Shown: positions 1-12,600, counted from the stretch's first letter. The stretch is DNA of 64,000 nt from Elysia chlorotica (GCA_003991915.1 RQTK01001091.1:5200-69199), one strand, 5' to 3'. The notes: generated by a model from the letters alone, not told the origin. Numbers and translations are program-made.

Positions 1-42
<42 letters not shown>
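1..42. repeat. (AAT)n microsatellite
   Basis: The window opens inside a run of AAT/ATA trinucleotides. The array may extend to the left of the window edge, and it decays into AT-rich sequence up to about position 90. Confidence 0.9.
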
Positions 43-169
43 GTCATAATTATAATAATTATAATCATAAGCATATAATTCTAATAATAACAATGCATGA
101 CAACTAGTATGGTGGCCAAGAATCGGATCTGACATCTATTACACGGTCTCAGCGGGCCAAGAAATGCTT

Positions 170-1014
170 TGAAAAAAATGGTTATTTAAAAGAAGTGAAC
201 CAATGAACATGACAGGCATTCCAGATAGGCCCTACCAAAAAGTAGAATCAGATCTCTTTGAAAATCAAAGGAATTTTATATTTATATATATATATATATT
301 ATATATTATTGATATTGATTACTACCGTAAAATAATTGAGATTGATAGGTTGCCAAACTCATCTACAAATTTTGTAATTAAAGCACTCAAGAAATGCTTC
401 TCCGTACACGGGATACCGCTGAACTTGAGCGACAGACAACACTCAGTGTGACAAATCCCAGGACTTCAGAGACTTTGAAATAGATATGAATTTTACTCAC
501 ATCGTTTCCAGTCTCTGATTACCGCAATCAACGGATAAGCTGAGTCGGCAGTACAAATTACCAAGTGAATCATAAAGCAGCCAGACCCTTGGCGCCCTCT
601 ACTGGTCTACCCATCAACTTCAGTGGCTCCAACCGGTGTCACTCATAGTCATACTGAGTTGCCCATGGAAGAAAACTAAGAACAACCCTTCCAATGCTTC
701 AACATGAACTGGAGTCGAACACTCAAGACCAGACCGAAATTAAGTGACATAATCAAAAACATGAGCATACAGTAAAAAAAAACAACAAAAAAACTCCGAC
801 CAGCACTATGGCTCAGACACTTACCAGCAACTGTTTTTCTAATGATTCAGTCGTCGCCAACGAAGATAGCAACTGGTTGGTACCAGGAAGAATCAAAGCG
901 AAACTTAAAGAACCACAGTCGTATTTGGTAGACACTCCAAAAGGGATACTGCGAAGGAACCGCAAGCCCCTATTTCACCTTGGCAGCCTGAGAACCTTCA
1001 GCACCAGTACCTGA
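170..1014 (+). mobile_element. Decayed Ty3/Gypsy retrotransposon, pol 3' part (integrase and C-terminus)
   Basis: Fragments in different frames resemble the end of a Ty3/Gypsy pol polyprotein. The stretch 203-451 reads as IPDRPYQKVESDLFE, then an AT-rich interruption, then YYRKIIEIDRLPNS and KCFSVHGIPLNLSD. These correspond to the start of the integrase core (first catalytic Asp), its beta strands and the HGIP/SD segment before the second Asp. From 440 to 800 weaker pieces of the core continue with stops and frameshifts. The stretch 808-1014 ends with PQSYLVDTPKGILRRNRK, the typical chromodomain-less C-terminal tail (consensus PRSY-VDT-G-RRNRRHL). No RT, protease, gag or LTR was found, so the element is truncated and dead. 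The call rests on motif recognition, not a search. Confidence 0.75.
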
Positions 1015-1043
1015 GTTCAACGCAATCAGCATGTAATCCTCCA

Positions 1044-1377
1044 GGTCCACCACCGCGTCTTACTGCATGTCGACTACCGCGTCTTACTGCTTGTCCACTA
1101 CCGCGTCTTACTGCATGTCCACTACCGCGTCTTACTGCATGTCGACTACCGCGTCTTACTGCATGTCCACTACCGCGTCTTACTGCAGGTCCACTACCGC
1201 GTCTTACTGCATGTCCACTACCGCGTCTTACTGCATGTCCACTACCGCGTCTTACTGCAGGTCCACTACCGGGTCTTACTGAAGGTCCACTACCGGGTCT
1301 TACTGAAGGTCCACTACCGCGTCTTACTGAAGGCCCACTACCGCGTCTTACTCCATGTCCATCAGCGCCTCCTGCTG
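1044..1377. repeat. 24-bp minisatellite, about 14 units
   Basis: The unit CCGCGTCTTACTGCATGTCCACTA is repeated in tandem with few changes (GCATG, GCAGG, GAAGG and GTCGAC variants). Because 24 is a multiple of three, the array is open on the + strand from 1067 to 1282 as an MSTTASYC octapeptide repeat. I regard that as a by-product, not a gene. The array begins about 30 bp after the end of the Gypsy pol remnant. It is clearly GC-richer than its surroundings. Confidence 0.95.
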
Positions 1378-1496
1378 TAAAACGCTGTGTGTGCTTCTTA
1401 AAATAGTACAGAGGTAGCTATAATATGCCACGCAATGCCCCTTTTCACTATTCTCGAAAATTTGTCATTTGCTTACAATAATCGCTGTTTTAAATA

Positions 1497-2385
1497 TTTT
1501 CATCTCAAATTGAAATGAAAAAGATTAAAAAATAGTGGAGATGCTGGCGCCAAAACGGCTGCTCTAATCAATTTGAACTGTGAGTGTCCTTTTCTTGTGC
1601 TCCCAACACATTGCAGGGGTAGCCATTTTTATACAATATACCACGCAACACCATGTTTCACAAACTCTAAAATATGTCGTTGGCAGTGTTTCTGTGTTGT
1701 TTGGTTAGATTTAGACAACGTGGACGTTCAAGGTAGGCCTACATGTACAAGCCAAGTCAGCCATCTTGGTTGCCATAATTATTTTTTATTAACTCCCGCA
1801 ATGGGGTGTAGCTCATACTTCATCGACGAATGTAAAGTAATGTAGAGTTATAATTTCTTAGTTCACTCTTTGATCTACACCTGATGACTAACATTTGAGA
1901 GTTGTGTTGTATTGCGTGGCATATTTGTTAAAATGGCTACCTTTGTAATGTTTTCACCCCCCCAACAACAAAACAACAACAACAACAACAGCAACAACAG
2001 CAACAACATCAACAACAACAACAAACGACATAAAAAACAACAACATGGCTATTAAATATACGTAGACGCATGTCAAGTGGTCGGTGCGTGTGGATAAGTT
2101 GAGCATTACAAACTATTTTAAGTGTACGACTGGTGTGATGCAGGGTTGTATACATTTTGTCTTTTCACAATGTTTGTGTGAACGGAACTGGATTATTATG
2201 ACACATTTTTCAGAACAGCAAAAATGAGTTTCCAGAGGAATATCTTATTTAAATGGCTACCTCTAAAATGTTTTAAGAATACAACAACAGCATACAAATA
2301 GTTTCAAATTACCTATATCAGCCGTTTGAGCGCCAGCGTTGACAATATGTTTAATCGTTTTTATTTTAATATGAAGGCATGAAAA
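1497..2385. repeat. Imperfect inverted-repeat (foldback-like) block
   Basis: The stretch 1497-1580 and the reverse complement of 2299-2385 align over about 85 bp. They share CTGGCG(C/T)C(A)AAACGGCTG and flanking A/T blocks. Inside and around the arms, a motif AGGTAGCCATTTTA followed by ATGCCACGCAA occurs on the + strand near 1410 and 1613 and on the - strand near 1909, 2250 and 2624. The arrangement suggests a decayed foldback or MITE-type element, or nested copies of one. A (CAA)n tract (1963-2035) lies in the middle. No coding capacity is seen. Confidence 0.55.
1963..2035. repeat. Imperfect (CAA)n tract
   Basis: CAA and CAG/CAT triplet run following a run of seven or more C residues, in the centre of the inverted-repeat block. 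Confidence 0.85.
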
Positions 2386-2711
2386 TGAAATATATATATA
2401 TATATAAAGAAAGCAATTTTTTTTAATACCAAATTACATATATTCGAGTGTTACGTTGTCTGGCACATCTAATAAAAAGACAAGCATCAGCCAGCGTGAT
2501 AAATTAGCCACGTCGTTGTCATTAAAATTTGAAGGCATTATATTGATAAAAACAGCAATTATCTTATCAAAATAAACTTTTTTTCGAGAACAGCGGAAAA
2601 GAGTTTGGCGTGGAATATTTTATTTCAATGGCTACCGGTTACTGGACAAATAGCCACTTCCAACTTGAAAACGAAAGTCGGTGTCTTTCATTTTGGAGGT
2701 GACAAATTTAT

Positions 2712-2754
2712 CTGGCAACCCTGGAAACAAAAAGTATTCAAACCAGGGCTGCCA
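2712..2754. repeat. Two facing hAT-type terminal repeats
   Basis: CTGGCAACCCTGG (2712-2724) is the near-perfect inverse of CCAGGGCTGCCAG (2742-2754), separated by about 17 bp. CAGGG at the outer end is typical of hAT terminal inverted repeats. The right-hand one reads outward-in to the hAT transposase remnant downstream. The left-hand one would be the right terminus of another, upstream element. Family assignment is inferred. Confidence 0.5.
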
Positions 2755-4903
2755 GATGGCCACGTGCGTGGCCAAAATAGCCGAAATTGGCCACACAGAA
2801 AATCTCTTGGCCACGAAAAAAAAATCATGGCCACAGATCTGAATTTGGCCACGTGGGAATCAGAAATTGGCCACTCGGCAAAAAGAAATTATTGTAATTT
2901 TTTTAATAAATTAAAAAAGAACCAACTAAACATAATACCAAATACCAATATAAAACACAAGAGACACAAAATGTGGTTTTGCAGTACGGAAGAAGAAAAT
3001 CTGGTTATGCTAACATTTTCGCGGGCTTTGGGCTTGGGGCGAATGAAACTGGGCTGGCTTGACTGATTGGCTCAATGCAATGCTTGTGGTTTTGTTGTTC
3101 TCAAATCAAGAGTTGGAGTACGCCTAGCCTAAGCTGGTTCAGTTTGTGTCTTGGTGGCATTCTTTGTCTGGTGATATTTTATTTTTCCTGTGTTGAATTT
3201 GTGCTTAATTTCAATTAAAACAACGTGTTTGTGATCTAGACATCTAGATTTAATTTGAAGTATAGATCTAGATCTAGACCTGATTAAACAAATCGTACAG
3301 AATGGCTTCATCCTCTCAATCAAAGAAGAGGAAGGTTGATGACAGTTGTAGCTCAAAATCAAGCACAAGAAAATACAAGAAAATTTGGGAGAACAAAATA
3401 TGTTTGGCTGAATGAAGACAGTGATGGAAATGCTTTTTGTAAACTGTGTAGAAAAAGCATGCTGCCAAAAATCTACAACATAGGCAAGCACGAGACGTCC
3501 GACGAACATCAAAAGCGGGTTCGCGGGTCACAAATGAACCAGCCACTACCTGTTATAACAACACCTCGACGTCCCCCCATTGAAGCAGGCTTAAAACTAG
3601 CAGAAATCCAGCTCGCTGTGGGAATTGCATGCCACTGATCAATTGTTGCAGTTGACCACATTGGTGAGATTGTTGTAAAGCACAGTCAGGGTAGCATGTT
3701 GGGGAAAATGAGGCTACATAGAACGAAGTGTTCAAAATTGATCACAGAAGTTGTTAGCGTTAGCCTTAAAAATGAGCTGAAATCAAGTGCACATGGCAAA
3801 CATTTTTGTGTGCTGATAGACGAATCTACAGATATTAGGACAGTGAAAAACCTCTGTGTGTGTGTTCGATTTTATAGTGAAAGTGAATCGAAAATTCTAA
3901 CAGCTTTTGTTGGATTGGTGAAAGTTGTTGAAGCAACAGGTGCAACGTTGTTTGATGCTCTGAAGGGTGAATTAGCAACAATAGGACTAGACTTAGCCAA
4001 CTGTATTGGCTTTGCTTGTGATGGGCTTCGATCATGGTCGGAGAGTACAATTCTGTGTGGTCCAGAATAAGGGACATATCTCCGAACTGTGTTATCATGA
4101 AGTGTATCTGCCATTCACTTGCCCTAAGTGTAGAACACGCGTTTGAAAAAATGACGTCGAAACTTGGATTACTTTTGAAAGAAATCCAGAAAAAGTTTTC
4201 AAAGAGCATAATAAAAAGGGAAACGTTCAAGGAGCTTGTGAGCATCATGGATGTCAAAAATGAACAGGCTGGAAACCCTCTTCCATTCCAGAAACTCTGT
4301 GCCACCCGATGGCTAGTTCGAGGAAAAGTTATATACAGTATGCTCGTGAACTGGGAAGAATTAAAAGCATACTTCATGGCAGCAGAACCAGTATGCACCG
4401 CTGACTCGAGGTACAAAGCACGTACGATACTCAACATGTTGAATGACCCTGTGAACCTGCTGTACTTTCATTTTTTATCCCCAATTATTTCTGAATTTGA
4501 ATCAGTGAATGCTTTCTTTCAATCTCTGAACGCAAATCCAGAAGAGATGGTAAAGGAACTCTATCTCCATCTGAGGTCTTTGAAAGGAGCCGTACAAAAA
4601 GGGGAAGATACATGTTTAAAGTCACCTTTTTCTCTTGTGCCCTCGATTATAGTTATGTTTATGTATGAATTTGAGAAGTTATACCGAAGAAGAACGCTGA
4701 GTAACTGTGGGAGAGAACATTTATACAAAAAATCGTTTGATAAACATGCTCAGCATTTTACAGAACTGCTGCAAGCAATTGCACTCATTAATTCTTTAAC
4801 ACTATCTTGTCTGAATTTTAAATGCCGTGAAAGAATGAAAATATCGGTTACAAATGTAAAATTTCTGCTAAAGGAAGACACCAAATCAATCCAGAGCCTA
4901 TGA
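2743..4903 (+). mobile_element. Decayed hAT DNA transposon, left end plus broken transposase
   Basis: A CAGGG-type terminal sequence at 2743 is followed by six copies of TGGCCAC between 2757 and 2875 (positions near 2757, 2788, 2809, 2829, 2846, 2868), a layout typical of hAT subterminal repeats. A leader and a transposase remnant (3302-4903) follow. No matching right terminal repeat was found after 4903, and the transposase C-terminal dimerisation region is absent, so the right end appears lost. The 153-codon frame across 2605-3066 is a by-product of the subterminal repeats, not a gene. Confidence 0.7.
3302..4903 (+). pseudogene. hAT-family transposase (BED finger, ZBED-like), broken
   Basis: The apparent start at 3302 gives MASSSQSKKRKVDD, with a basic nuclear-signal-like KKRK. 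A frameshift between about 3375 and 3405 leads into a BED-type zinc finger (CKLCRKSM then HETSDEH: C-x2-C...H-x4-H). An in-frame TGA lies at 3637-3639, after which the same frame resumes. The catalytic region follows: LIDESTDIRTVKNL (the D of the hAT DDE in the ESTD block), then GLDLANCIGFACDG. A second frameshift at about 4022-4034 is followed by SIMVGEYNSV and CICHSLALSVEHAF, the CxxH block, then LCATRW. These are hallmark hAT/ZBED5-type motifs. The frame ends at 4903 before the C-terminal hAT dimerisation domain. One stop, two frameshifts and the truncation make it non-functional. Confidence 0.85.
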
Positions 4904-5258
4904 ATCTTACAAAATTTTTGTCCGACATAAAATTATTTTTCCTTGTACCCATTAATGCATGGATGCATGAACATGACGGAATGCATTTCAGAGTATTTAG
5001 GCTCTTTGCTTTAACTTGAAAATAGTGGCACTGTCAGTAACTGCTTTATTTCATTACAGTATGCTGCTCAAGACTACAGCTATTGTAATATGTATAGTTC
5101 TAAAAGCCGATTCGAATTCATAATCGATAACATACAGATTCCTGTAAAATTATCATTAAATTTTTTACTTTTCTATGGATCATAACAATTTATTACATTA
5201 CTTCTAACTATACTCTTTTTCAATTTTATCGATGTTACCCATTAAAAAACGACTAGGG
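4904..5258. other. No feature recognised
   Basis: AT-rich sequence directly after the transposase remnant. I looked for the missing right end of the hAT element here and did not find one. Confidence 0.6.
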
Positions 5259-5362
5259 GGATAAGGCACAAACATGACGTAGCTTACGTCTCGTCGTAAG
5301 CCTTCTTATTCTTATATTGTTACGTCGAGACGTGAGCTAGATCTTGTTTGTGCTCTTTATCC
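5259..5362. repeat. 104-bp near-palindromic hairpin element (MITE-like)
   Basis: The left arm 5259-5299 (GGATAAGGCACAAACATGAC...) and the reverse complement of 5320-5362 (GGATAAAGAGCACAAACAAG...) match along about 41 positions with a handful of mismatches and one small gap. A 20-nt loop separates them. CTAGG sequences flank both ends (5253-5257 and 5362-5366). The structure fits a small foldback/MITE element. A transcribed hairpin precursor is possible but unsupported. Confidence 0.8.
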
Positions 5363-5366
5363 TAGG

Positions 5367-6572
5367 CCTACTACAAAGTGTAGATCTATGCTCGGTGTTT
5401 TCTCCGGTGCAACATTCACGTGCAACAATTTTTTTAAAGTGCATACTGCACGTTTTCTCTAAAATGCTTCATTCAATAATTGTAACATCAGCAGATGCAA
5501 TTAAATTGAGATTTATAACACTTTAAATCAACCTGTAACCCTCCAGCTTTGTCCATTCGACAATGCCTACGAATTTCGTGGGTTACCAGTGATAGAAAAA
5601 GAAATAAAAGAAGAATGCATTGGAATTGGAAACTCCATACAAAGCGTTAACAATAAAACAAAAGTTAGCAATAATATCTTATTTCCTCGCTAAACAATAC
5701 CTCCGATCAAAACCAAATGCTCTCAGGTTAAGGGTGATTTGTAATGTTGTGAATTCTACCATCACGTGATTCATTTACGTCTTAGGTTTTTTCAAAGCAC
5801 AAATGTTTTCAGCATTTGTTGTTGCTGTTTGTCTCAAATAGGTTAGTTAAATGCAAACTGAAAGCTTTACACATACGGTTTAAGAAACTCGGTTTTCCCA
5901 GGCGTGAATCACAGGGCTTCTGAGACACATTTCTGCCAACGGTGTAGTGTTCTCATGTTTCCAATTCTACCTGATAGCAGACATACTTGCATTGCATGAG
6001 CAGTACTTAAAAGTAATTAGTTAAGTAAATAATTGGCTTCAACAGAGACGCTGTACTATGTTTTCAATGCTAAGTATGAGTCGCGAGTGAGGCAAGGAAT
6101 GAATTCTACTAGAAAGCACACACCACCATACAAGATAATCTAGGAAAGATTATTTTGAATAAAAGTGTAGAACTCCATAATTTTCAAAAAAACATTTTAA
6201 ATTAATGACACAATCTTGCTGCTTGCTATCATAACGGCACAACGAAGACTCTAGAAATAGCTGCCTTTAGCACTCTTTTCGTGAAATCAAACGGATGTTT
6301 TAAGAGCGAAGAGAGAAAACAGCACATTTTAGTTTTATGAAAGGATACGTTATCGTTAACATTCCACCGACTTGTTAAAAGGTGTGTTAATTCTAGCGAG
6401 TTAACTTTTTTTGTATTTAGTGCAAAATATTTTACCTCAGATCCGTTTTTCAGATTTAGTTGATATACCGGCAATACCGTAGTCAATTTTTCGAGATACA
6501 AAGGAGAATAAATAGAGAGATAGAAAGAAACATTGCTAGAAAGATGGCAGTGGAGAGAATGTGAGAGACAGG
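5367..6572. other. No gene recognised
   Basis: AT-rich DNA with short accidental reading frames only. No splice-flanked coding exon or repeat family was recognised. Confidence 0.6.
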
Positions 6573-6715
<143 letters not shown>

Positions 6716-9426
6716 CAAAAGTTGTCCAGAACAAAATTTGCACAACGTTCTAAAACAAGCACTGTACAGTTCAATGAATCGCTGAAATGTTGGTCTCTGC
6801 CATTCCTTTTTCTTCTGCACAGATTGAAAACAAAGAGAAATAAAAAATGGAAATGAAGAGTGAGCACCATCTCTCATTCAACAGGTGCTCCACTGTAGCG
6901 CACCGTATTACCCCGCGGCTGAGCAAAACAGACCAAAATAAGATAAAAAAAAAACGAAACAAAAATCAAAACAAAACAAGATCAAATAATCGTGAAGTCG
7001 ATCTGTCTCTAACATTTAAAGACCAAACTTTGTTTTGGCAATCAGTTTGATTACCTGTCCCCGCTTTCTACCCGATGTTTGGCATGTAGAAGATCACAAC
7101 AAAGAGCACACAGGGGCAGGGTGCTTGCGGCTGCACAGAGTTATGTGCCAGGTTTGCTATCGCTGATTCAAGTGTCGATGTTATCTTTCAAATTCTTGGA
7201 TTCACCTGTGTAAGCTTCACAGCAGCTAAGAAAGTTACCCGGTAGTTTTGATAAAGGGTAGTTCTACTCAAAATGCTTATTATTTTAACCATTACTTCAA
7301 CTACAAACCGCTACTGTAACAGTTTGCAGCCCAGCTGACTATGCATAGATGGAGATTGGAGTTCAATTGTAACTATAACTTGTCCTGCTGTAATATGACT
7401 GAGTGACGAGTGGAATAAAGAGAGACTGAATGGACTAGATGTGTTAGGGCTAAATTTGTTACATTTCGGCTTATCTTATTGCCAATTTTTACACTTTGAA
7501 TACATGACTAAGTCTCATCGATTATATCTTTTTTACCTGTACATTTCCTGATCGATTCGTACAAAATTTTGACAATTATGCGAACATTTCTAAAGGGGCA
7601 ATGCAAAAGATAAACACTACGAACAAGGTTTTAAAATAATGGCAAGAATTTCTTTATCTGTTTTGTACTTAACAACACATGTATTTCATAAGGTAGAACT
7701 GCATATTTATTTATATGAATAAATATATGTCTTAACTATTGTTCTGAACTATTTGTTAAGGCTCACTTCATTCGGTCACCTAGCCCACTCCTTTACTGAA
7801 TCTACCTGGATAATTATTCCCTACACCTGAGATGTCGGGTAATAAGCATTGGTTTGTTGGTGAGGCACGTCTTTTAATTAATGTGGTATACAAGCAGCAA
7901 AACATCTTCCTTTGAACAACTTAACCACCCTAGGCATTCGTCATGATTATGAACGAAACCAAGATTAATTTCAACTCTCACTTAAAAGCCGAGAAGCACA
8001 AAACTCTACACGGATAAAAAAACAACTAGTAAAGGCTTATTGCTAGCATGATACACAGCGATGAAACAGTGAATTGCTTTGGTAAATCTGAACAACTAAA
8101 ACCCGCCTATCTATTGAATTTAAATAACGGCCAAATGTATAGTTAACATTTGTTGGACAAAAAAGTGCGAATATTTGAATATTATCGTTTTGATTATATG
8201 TTAGTGTAAGAACAGATTATGTCCATTACGCAATCAATCATCCTCTTGCGCTATCTTAAGAACATGATTATTTCATTGTACCCCTCTCCTCTTTTCCCTC
8301 CTCTTCTTCGTCCTCGTCACCACATCATCATTATCTATATTGACATGTTTTTCAAGCGCAGATCTGTACTGCAACATCTCGCCAATATTCTTCGGAGTTT
8401 TGCTAGCTGTTATGATGTGATCCATTGGCATTACAGCATCCTTAAAGAAACCTATACTTGTTTAGACAAATGAACTATTTTCATGCTAGGCAAAAGAAAC
8501 CGTCACTGGCAAGTCGGATGATTGACACCCTCAGTAGACAGGCGGAGCCCAAACATTGCGTAATTTTCATGGCAATCACTCTAAACACAATGCATCATTA
8601 AATTTTCCACAATCGATTAAGATCCCGCAGAACAGACAATATGCCATGCTTCACTAAGTTTGGACAGATTCAGTGACAACCCCGAGAGAAGCAAAGAGAC
8701 CCTGATAAATAAACAGGATCAAATTGCTATGGAACACATTCCAAAGTCTTGGATCTTTCGACGAATTGCGCCTAAATGACAGCTTAGATTAGCCGAGGCG
8801 AGAGCAAGCAAGAGAAGAAATAGTTTCCGTGTCCAAAACAAACTTTCTAAAGACACGTCTCGCGCTTGGAGCTACCGCCGAGTCCTGAACCAACAAACAC
8901 TCGGCGGGTGGAAATCTCTATTAGAGAGGGTCAGGAAGTACACACTGACTGTTTCTTTAAAACTAGAATCACCCAACCGCGCGTGAACTATCTCTGTATT
9001 TTATGTAGAACTTAAACTAATTCAGAGCGGCAGCTTTGCGTCAAAGGTCTATTGTGGTACTGTTATGTTTGAACAAGTGACTTTCACCCTTTCTATCTGC
9101 GGCTTACGAGTGGTCTCTAATCCCTATGAGATACCTTATAAGTTATTGAAACCTCAACGTACTGTGCCTTTCATATCAATGCATACAACGCTCTCTGGGA
9201 TTTACATCTGTCTGTTGGTGTTGAGCTTTTCGTAAGCCGATCCTGACGACGTTTCTCCGTTAAGTCAATAGATAGTCGAATTTCCTCTTTATGAAACGCA
9301 TTGGCAGATCTGAATTTAAAAGCTAGACGATTTTCTCTTCTTTTATGAGACCACACATTTCTGTGCTTCAAAGGAGCGGAGATAGTGGATCGCATACTGA
9401 GTCGAAAGGTACACCGGGACTATTTT
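6716..9426. other. No gene recognised
   Basis: Unique-looking AT-rich sequence. Short open frames lack codon structure, splice context and family motifs. A slightly GC-richer stretch near 8770-8940 is the only compositional change noted. Confidence 0.55.
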
Positions 9427-9621
9427 CTCTCTGCCTCTGCTGCCTCTGTCTCTGTCTCTGTCTCTGCCTCTGTCTGTCTGCTGGTCTGTCTGTCTGTCTG
9501 TCCGCCTGTCTGTCTGTCTGTGTTTCTGTCTGTGTCTCTGTCTGCGTCTCTCTGTCTCTGTCTCTCTCTCTCTTCTCCCCCCCTCTCTCTCTCTCTCGCT
9601 CTCTCTCTCTCTCCTTCTCCC
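9427..9621. repeat. (TCTG)n/(TC)n compound microsatellite
   Basis: CT-rich array passing from CTCTGC and CTGTCTGT units to pure CT. It generates spurious Cys/Leu/Ser-rich and Arg/Asp/Gln-rich frames on the two strands. Confidence 0.95.
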
Positions 9622-12600
9622 CATTTACCTCGCTCTTAGAAAAAATATGCGTGGATAGAGCAAAATATTTTGATATTTTATTATTGGAAAACATAGGAGG
9701 AATCAATGACACCAAATTTAGCTCAGATTCAGATCATAACCTCAGCGAAAGAGGGAATCGTTCTTGTAACAATACCCAAAGCGATAGCAAAGACTTTTCA
9801 ACAGACCTCTACTAAGATATCTGTTTACAAGCTCACACAGGATCAGCAGTGGATGAAGCGCTTGACTGCTACATTGTGACATAGTACCCGTGAAAGATAA
9901 TAAACTGCTTTCAGGAGTTTCCTCGAGAGGTGAGGAGACTTTGGTTCGAGCGAATTCTTCACACATTTTCAACATCACGATTGATGATTGGTTACTTGGT
10001 TGATTTCCACCAGCAACAAGGCTATATCGCGGACAGGTTCCACGACTTACATCTGATAATTGTACGCGCTGCCAGTGTCACAGAGAGGCAGTGGTACCGA
10101 TCCAACAAATAGTGAACGATAACATATTGAGCGAGTATTGACCCGTGGACCTCTAAATCCCAGACCTCAATGGATAATTGCTCGACTACGACGTGGTTTC
10201 CAATGAGTCAATTATTGCCATACTTAAACTCTTTAAAGAAAATTTAGAGAAAACTTAGCGCTTAGATAGTATAAACCTGGAAAAACCTACCTACTCCAGT
10301 GAAATAATGAAAGAGGAAAAAAGTAAGTTTACACTTATATCATGTTATTTAAAAAGAAACACTTTGCAAAAAAATATCCTCTAAACAATGTAAAAATGTT
10401 TAGATGATGATCCACGGTACTTCATATCTTTTACTGAATGACTTACCTCGTGAACTTATTCAAAGAATATTTGATAAAGGGTGAAACAACATTTTTAGCA
10501 AGTTTGTATCCCCTACACAGGCGTTTTTTTTCTACAACTTTCAGTATTGATTTTGTTTTAAGTAAAGTCTGGAAACAACCAAAGTTTTGAATAGGTTTAA
10601 TCCAATTAGGAGACTTTCAAATATATGACACACACATTATTCATTGGTCTAAATATAATAAGAACGCAATTTTGCAAACTTTTTTTTTTTCATTTCATTG
10701 CCCAGTCACATTTAAAATGTCTGTGCGCTTACAAAACTTTATAAAAACCAAATCTCCACACTAAATTATTGTTTATTCGGAAATTTTCGGCAGCCAGCCT
10801 TCTCCTTGCGTGTTTGAATACATTCCTTAAAGTTAATTAAAATGATTGTGTTCATTCAAATAAGAACGAGCTCGCCGCTCTCATGCTCTCTTAATAAAAC
10901 AAACTATAAACTGTCTAGCGCCAGTTCGTGATTAATATCCATTCGATGATCTTATGAACGTTATTTTTCGTCTTGTTTGCTCGATTCACGGCGTGTCTAC
11001 ATCTTCCCTTACCGCAGGGACTACACGCCAACACACAAGGCACAGACGGATAATTAATGTACTTTTGCGTTCCAGCACAACATTAATATTTCATACGGAC
11101 AAATTGGCAGAGATCCTTTTGTACTTTAAACAGCGCTATTGACGTAATTACTTTTATGTTTGGGATATTTTTCTATTTTGAATTGTTCGCGATAGACATT
11201 CTTTCAATGTTTCATTTATCAGTATGATAGCCATGCTTCCTTTCTCCACAATTCTCAAACTCAAAGTCAGAATTCTACCACACTTTGAGTTAATCGTACT
11301 AAGAGGTGTTACTCTTAAAGCCATTTTAAAATGGATCCAAGAGTTAAATGCGAATTTTCTAAGGTTTATTGATCGGATCCTAGTCAACAATATAGCTTCT
11401 TCATGACGGTTCGATTGACACCGAGAGAAGAGAACCGATCAGGACAGCAACCCTCATACAGAGTTTATTAAGTAAGAGAAAAAAAAAAAGGTTTTGTACA
11501 AATGCCATCCCGATTAACAGAATTATGGCAAATCTATATTATATCATATATTTTCAAAATGGCCTATAATGGAAGTACGCATTACGCCTGAAAAACAATC
11601 TGAGCCAAAATATTACCCTTTCGTGATTTGTGTGTGTGAAAACCTAGGAATTATCTGAAGTCAAATTACAAAACTCCCAGAAACAAACAGTAAAGTAAGT
11701 TGAGTTAGGTTCTGTATTTGAGGTATACGCTTGTTTATTGTAGATCTACATTTTGGGCAAACTGTAACTCATAAATTCTATAAACTATTATGATTCCATA
11801 TCCTGCCTTTCATCTAACTAACAACACGGTATTCCCCACGTTTGCTACATTTGTCGTGTATTTTTTTACTTGTTAATTATGTTAATCCAATTCATATTAT
11901 CTGTTTGTTTATGGATTAAACCAAACGTTTTATAAAATTCATTTTTTGTGAAGGGGGGAAGTCGTCGTGGGTGGGTGGATGGATGGGTGGGGCTGTTGTT
12001 TCTTATTTGATAATACCTTTGATTGGGTGCCTTTCCAGAAAAAAATATAATTAAGCTTGTTTTTCATTTACAAAACTAGACTTCACTATCATCACATTGT
12101 TTCAAATTAATAGAGACCCCCACCTCCAGAAATCTATCTGATGAAAAAACAAACAAAAGGTTAGACAGCTGTAAAGGTCTAAAGATCTAATGATTACGTT
12201 TTACATGTATTAAGATGCTTATGGTTGAAAAAGGATGGAATAATGCTCTAAAACGGTAATGAATGTCTTAAATTACCCCACCATAGCTGTTATCATGTAT
12301 AATTTTTTACCTGACTTTTTTCCTTACGACTTTGCACCATTTCACCCAAAGGCAATAGTTGCATTAATTTATATTTTGGTACTATTACTTTCTTAGGAGG
12401 GAAGGTAGGAAAGACCCGCTATCATTGGCAGTATTTCGATACTCATAATGGTAATAAGGAAAGAAAAGGCACCGTTAGTGTATCGTAGTATTGTATATTT
12501 ATATGTTTAGACGTCTTCTAAAAAGCGACCAAGCTTCGTTTGATAAATAATCAGATAGATGTACAGTCACTTTAGGGGCATGATATGTACCTGCACTGCA

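Noticed and set aside
1067..1282. MSTTASYC repeat protein
   Set aside because: It is the 24-bp minisatellite read in one frame. No start context, no flanking coding and no known family.
1044..1377. CRISPR array
   Set aside because: The repeats are contiguous 24-bp units without spacers, and the genome is eukaryotic.
2605..3066. 153-codon frame
   Set aside because: It runs through facing hAT termini and subterminal TGGCCAC repeats. The peptide has no domain.
9343..9815. Cys/Leu-rich and Arg/Asp-rich frames on both strands
   Set aside because: They arise from the CT/TCTG microsatellite. Open frames on both strands are a property of the repeat.
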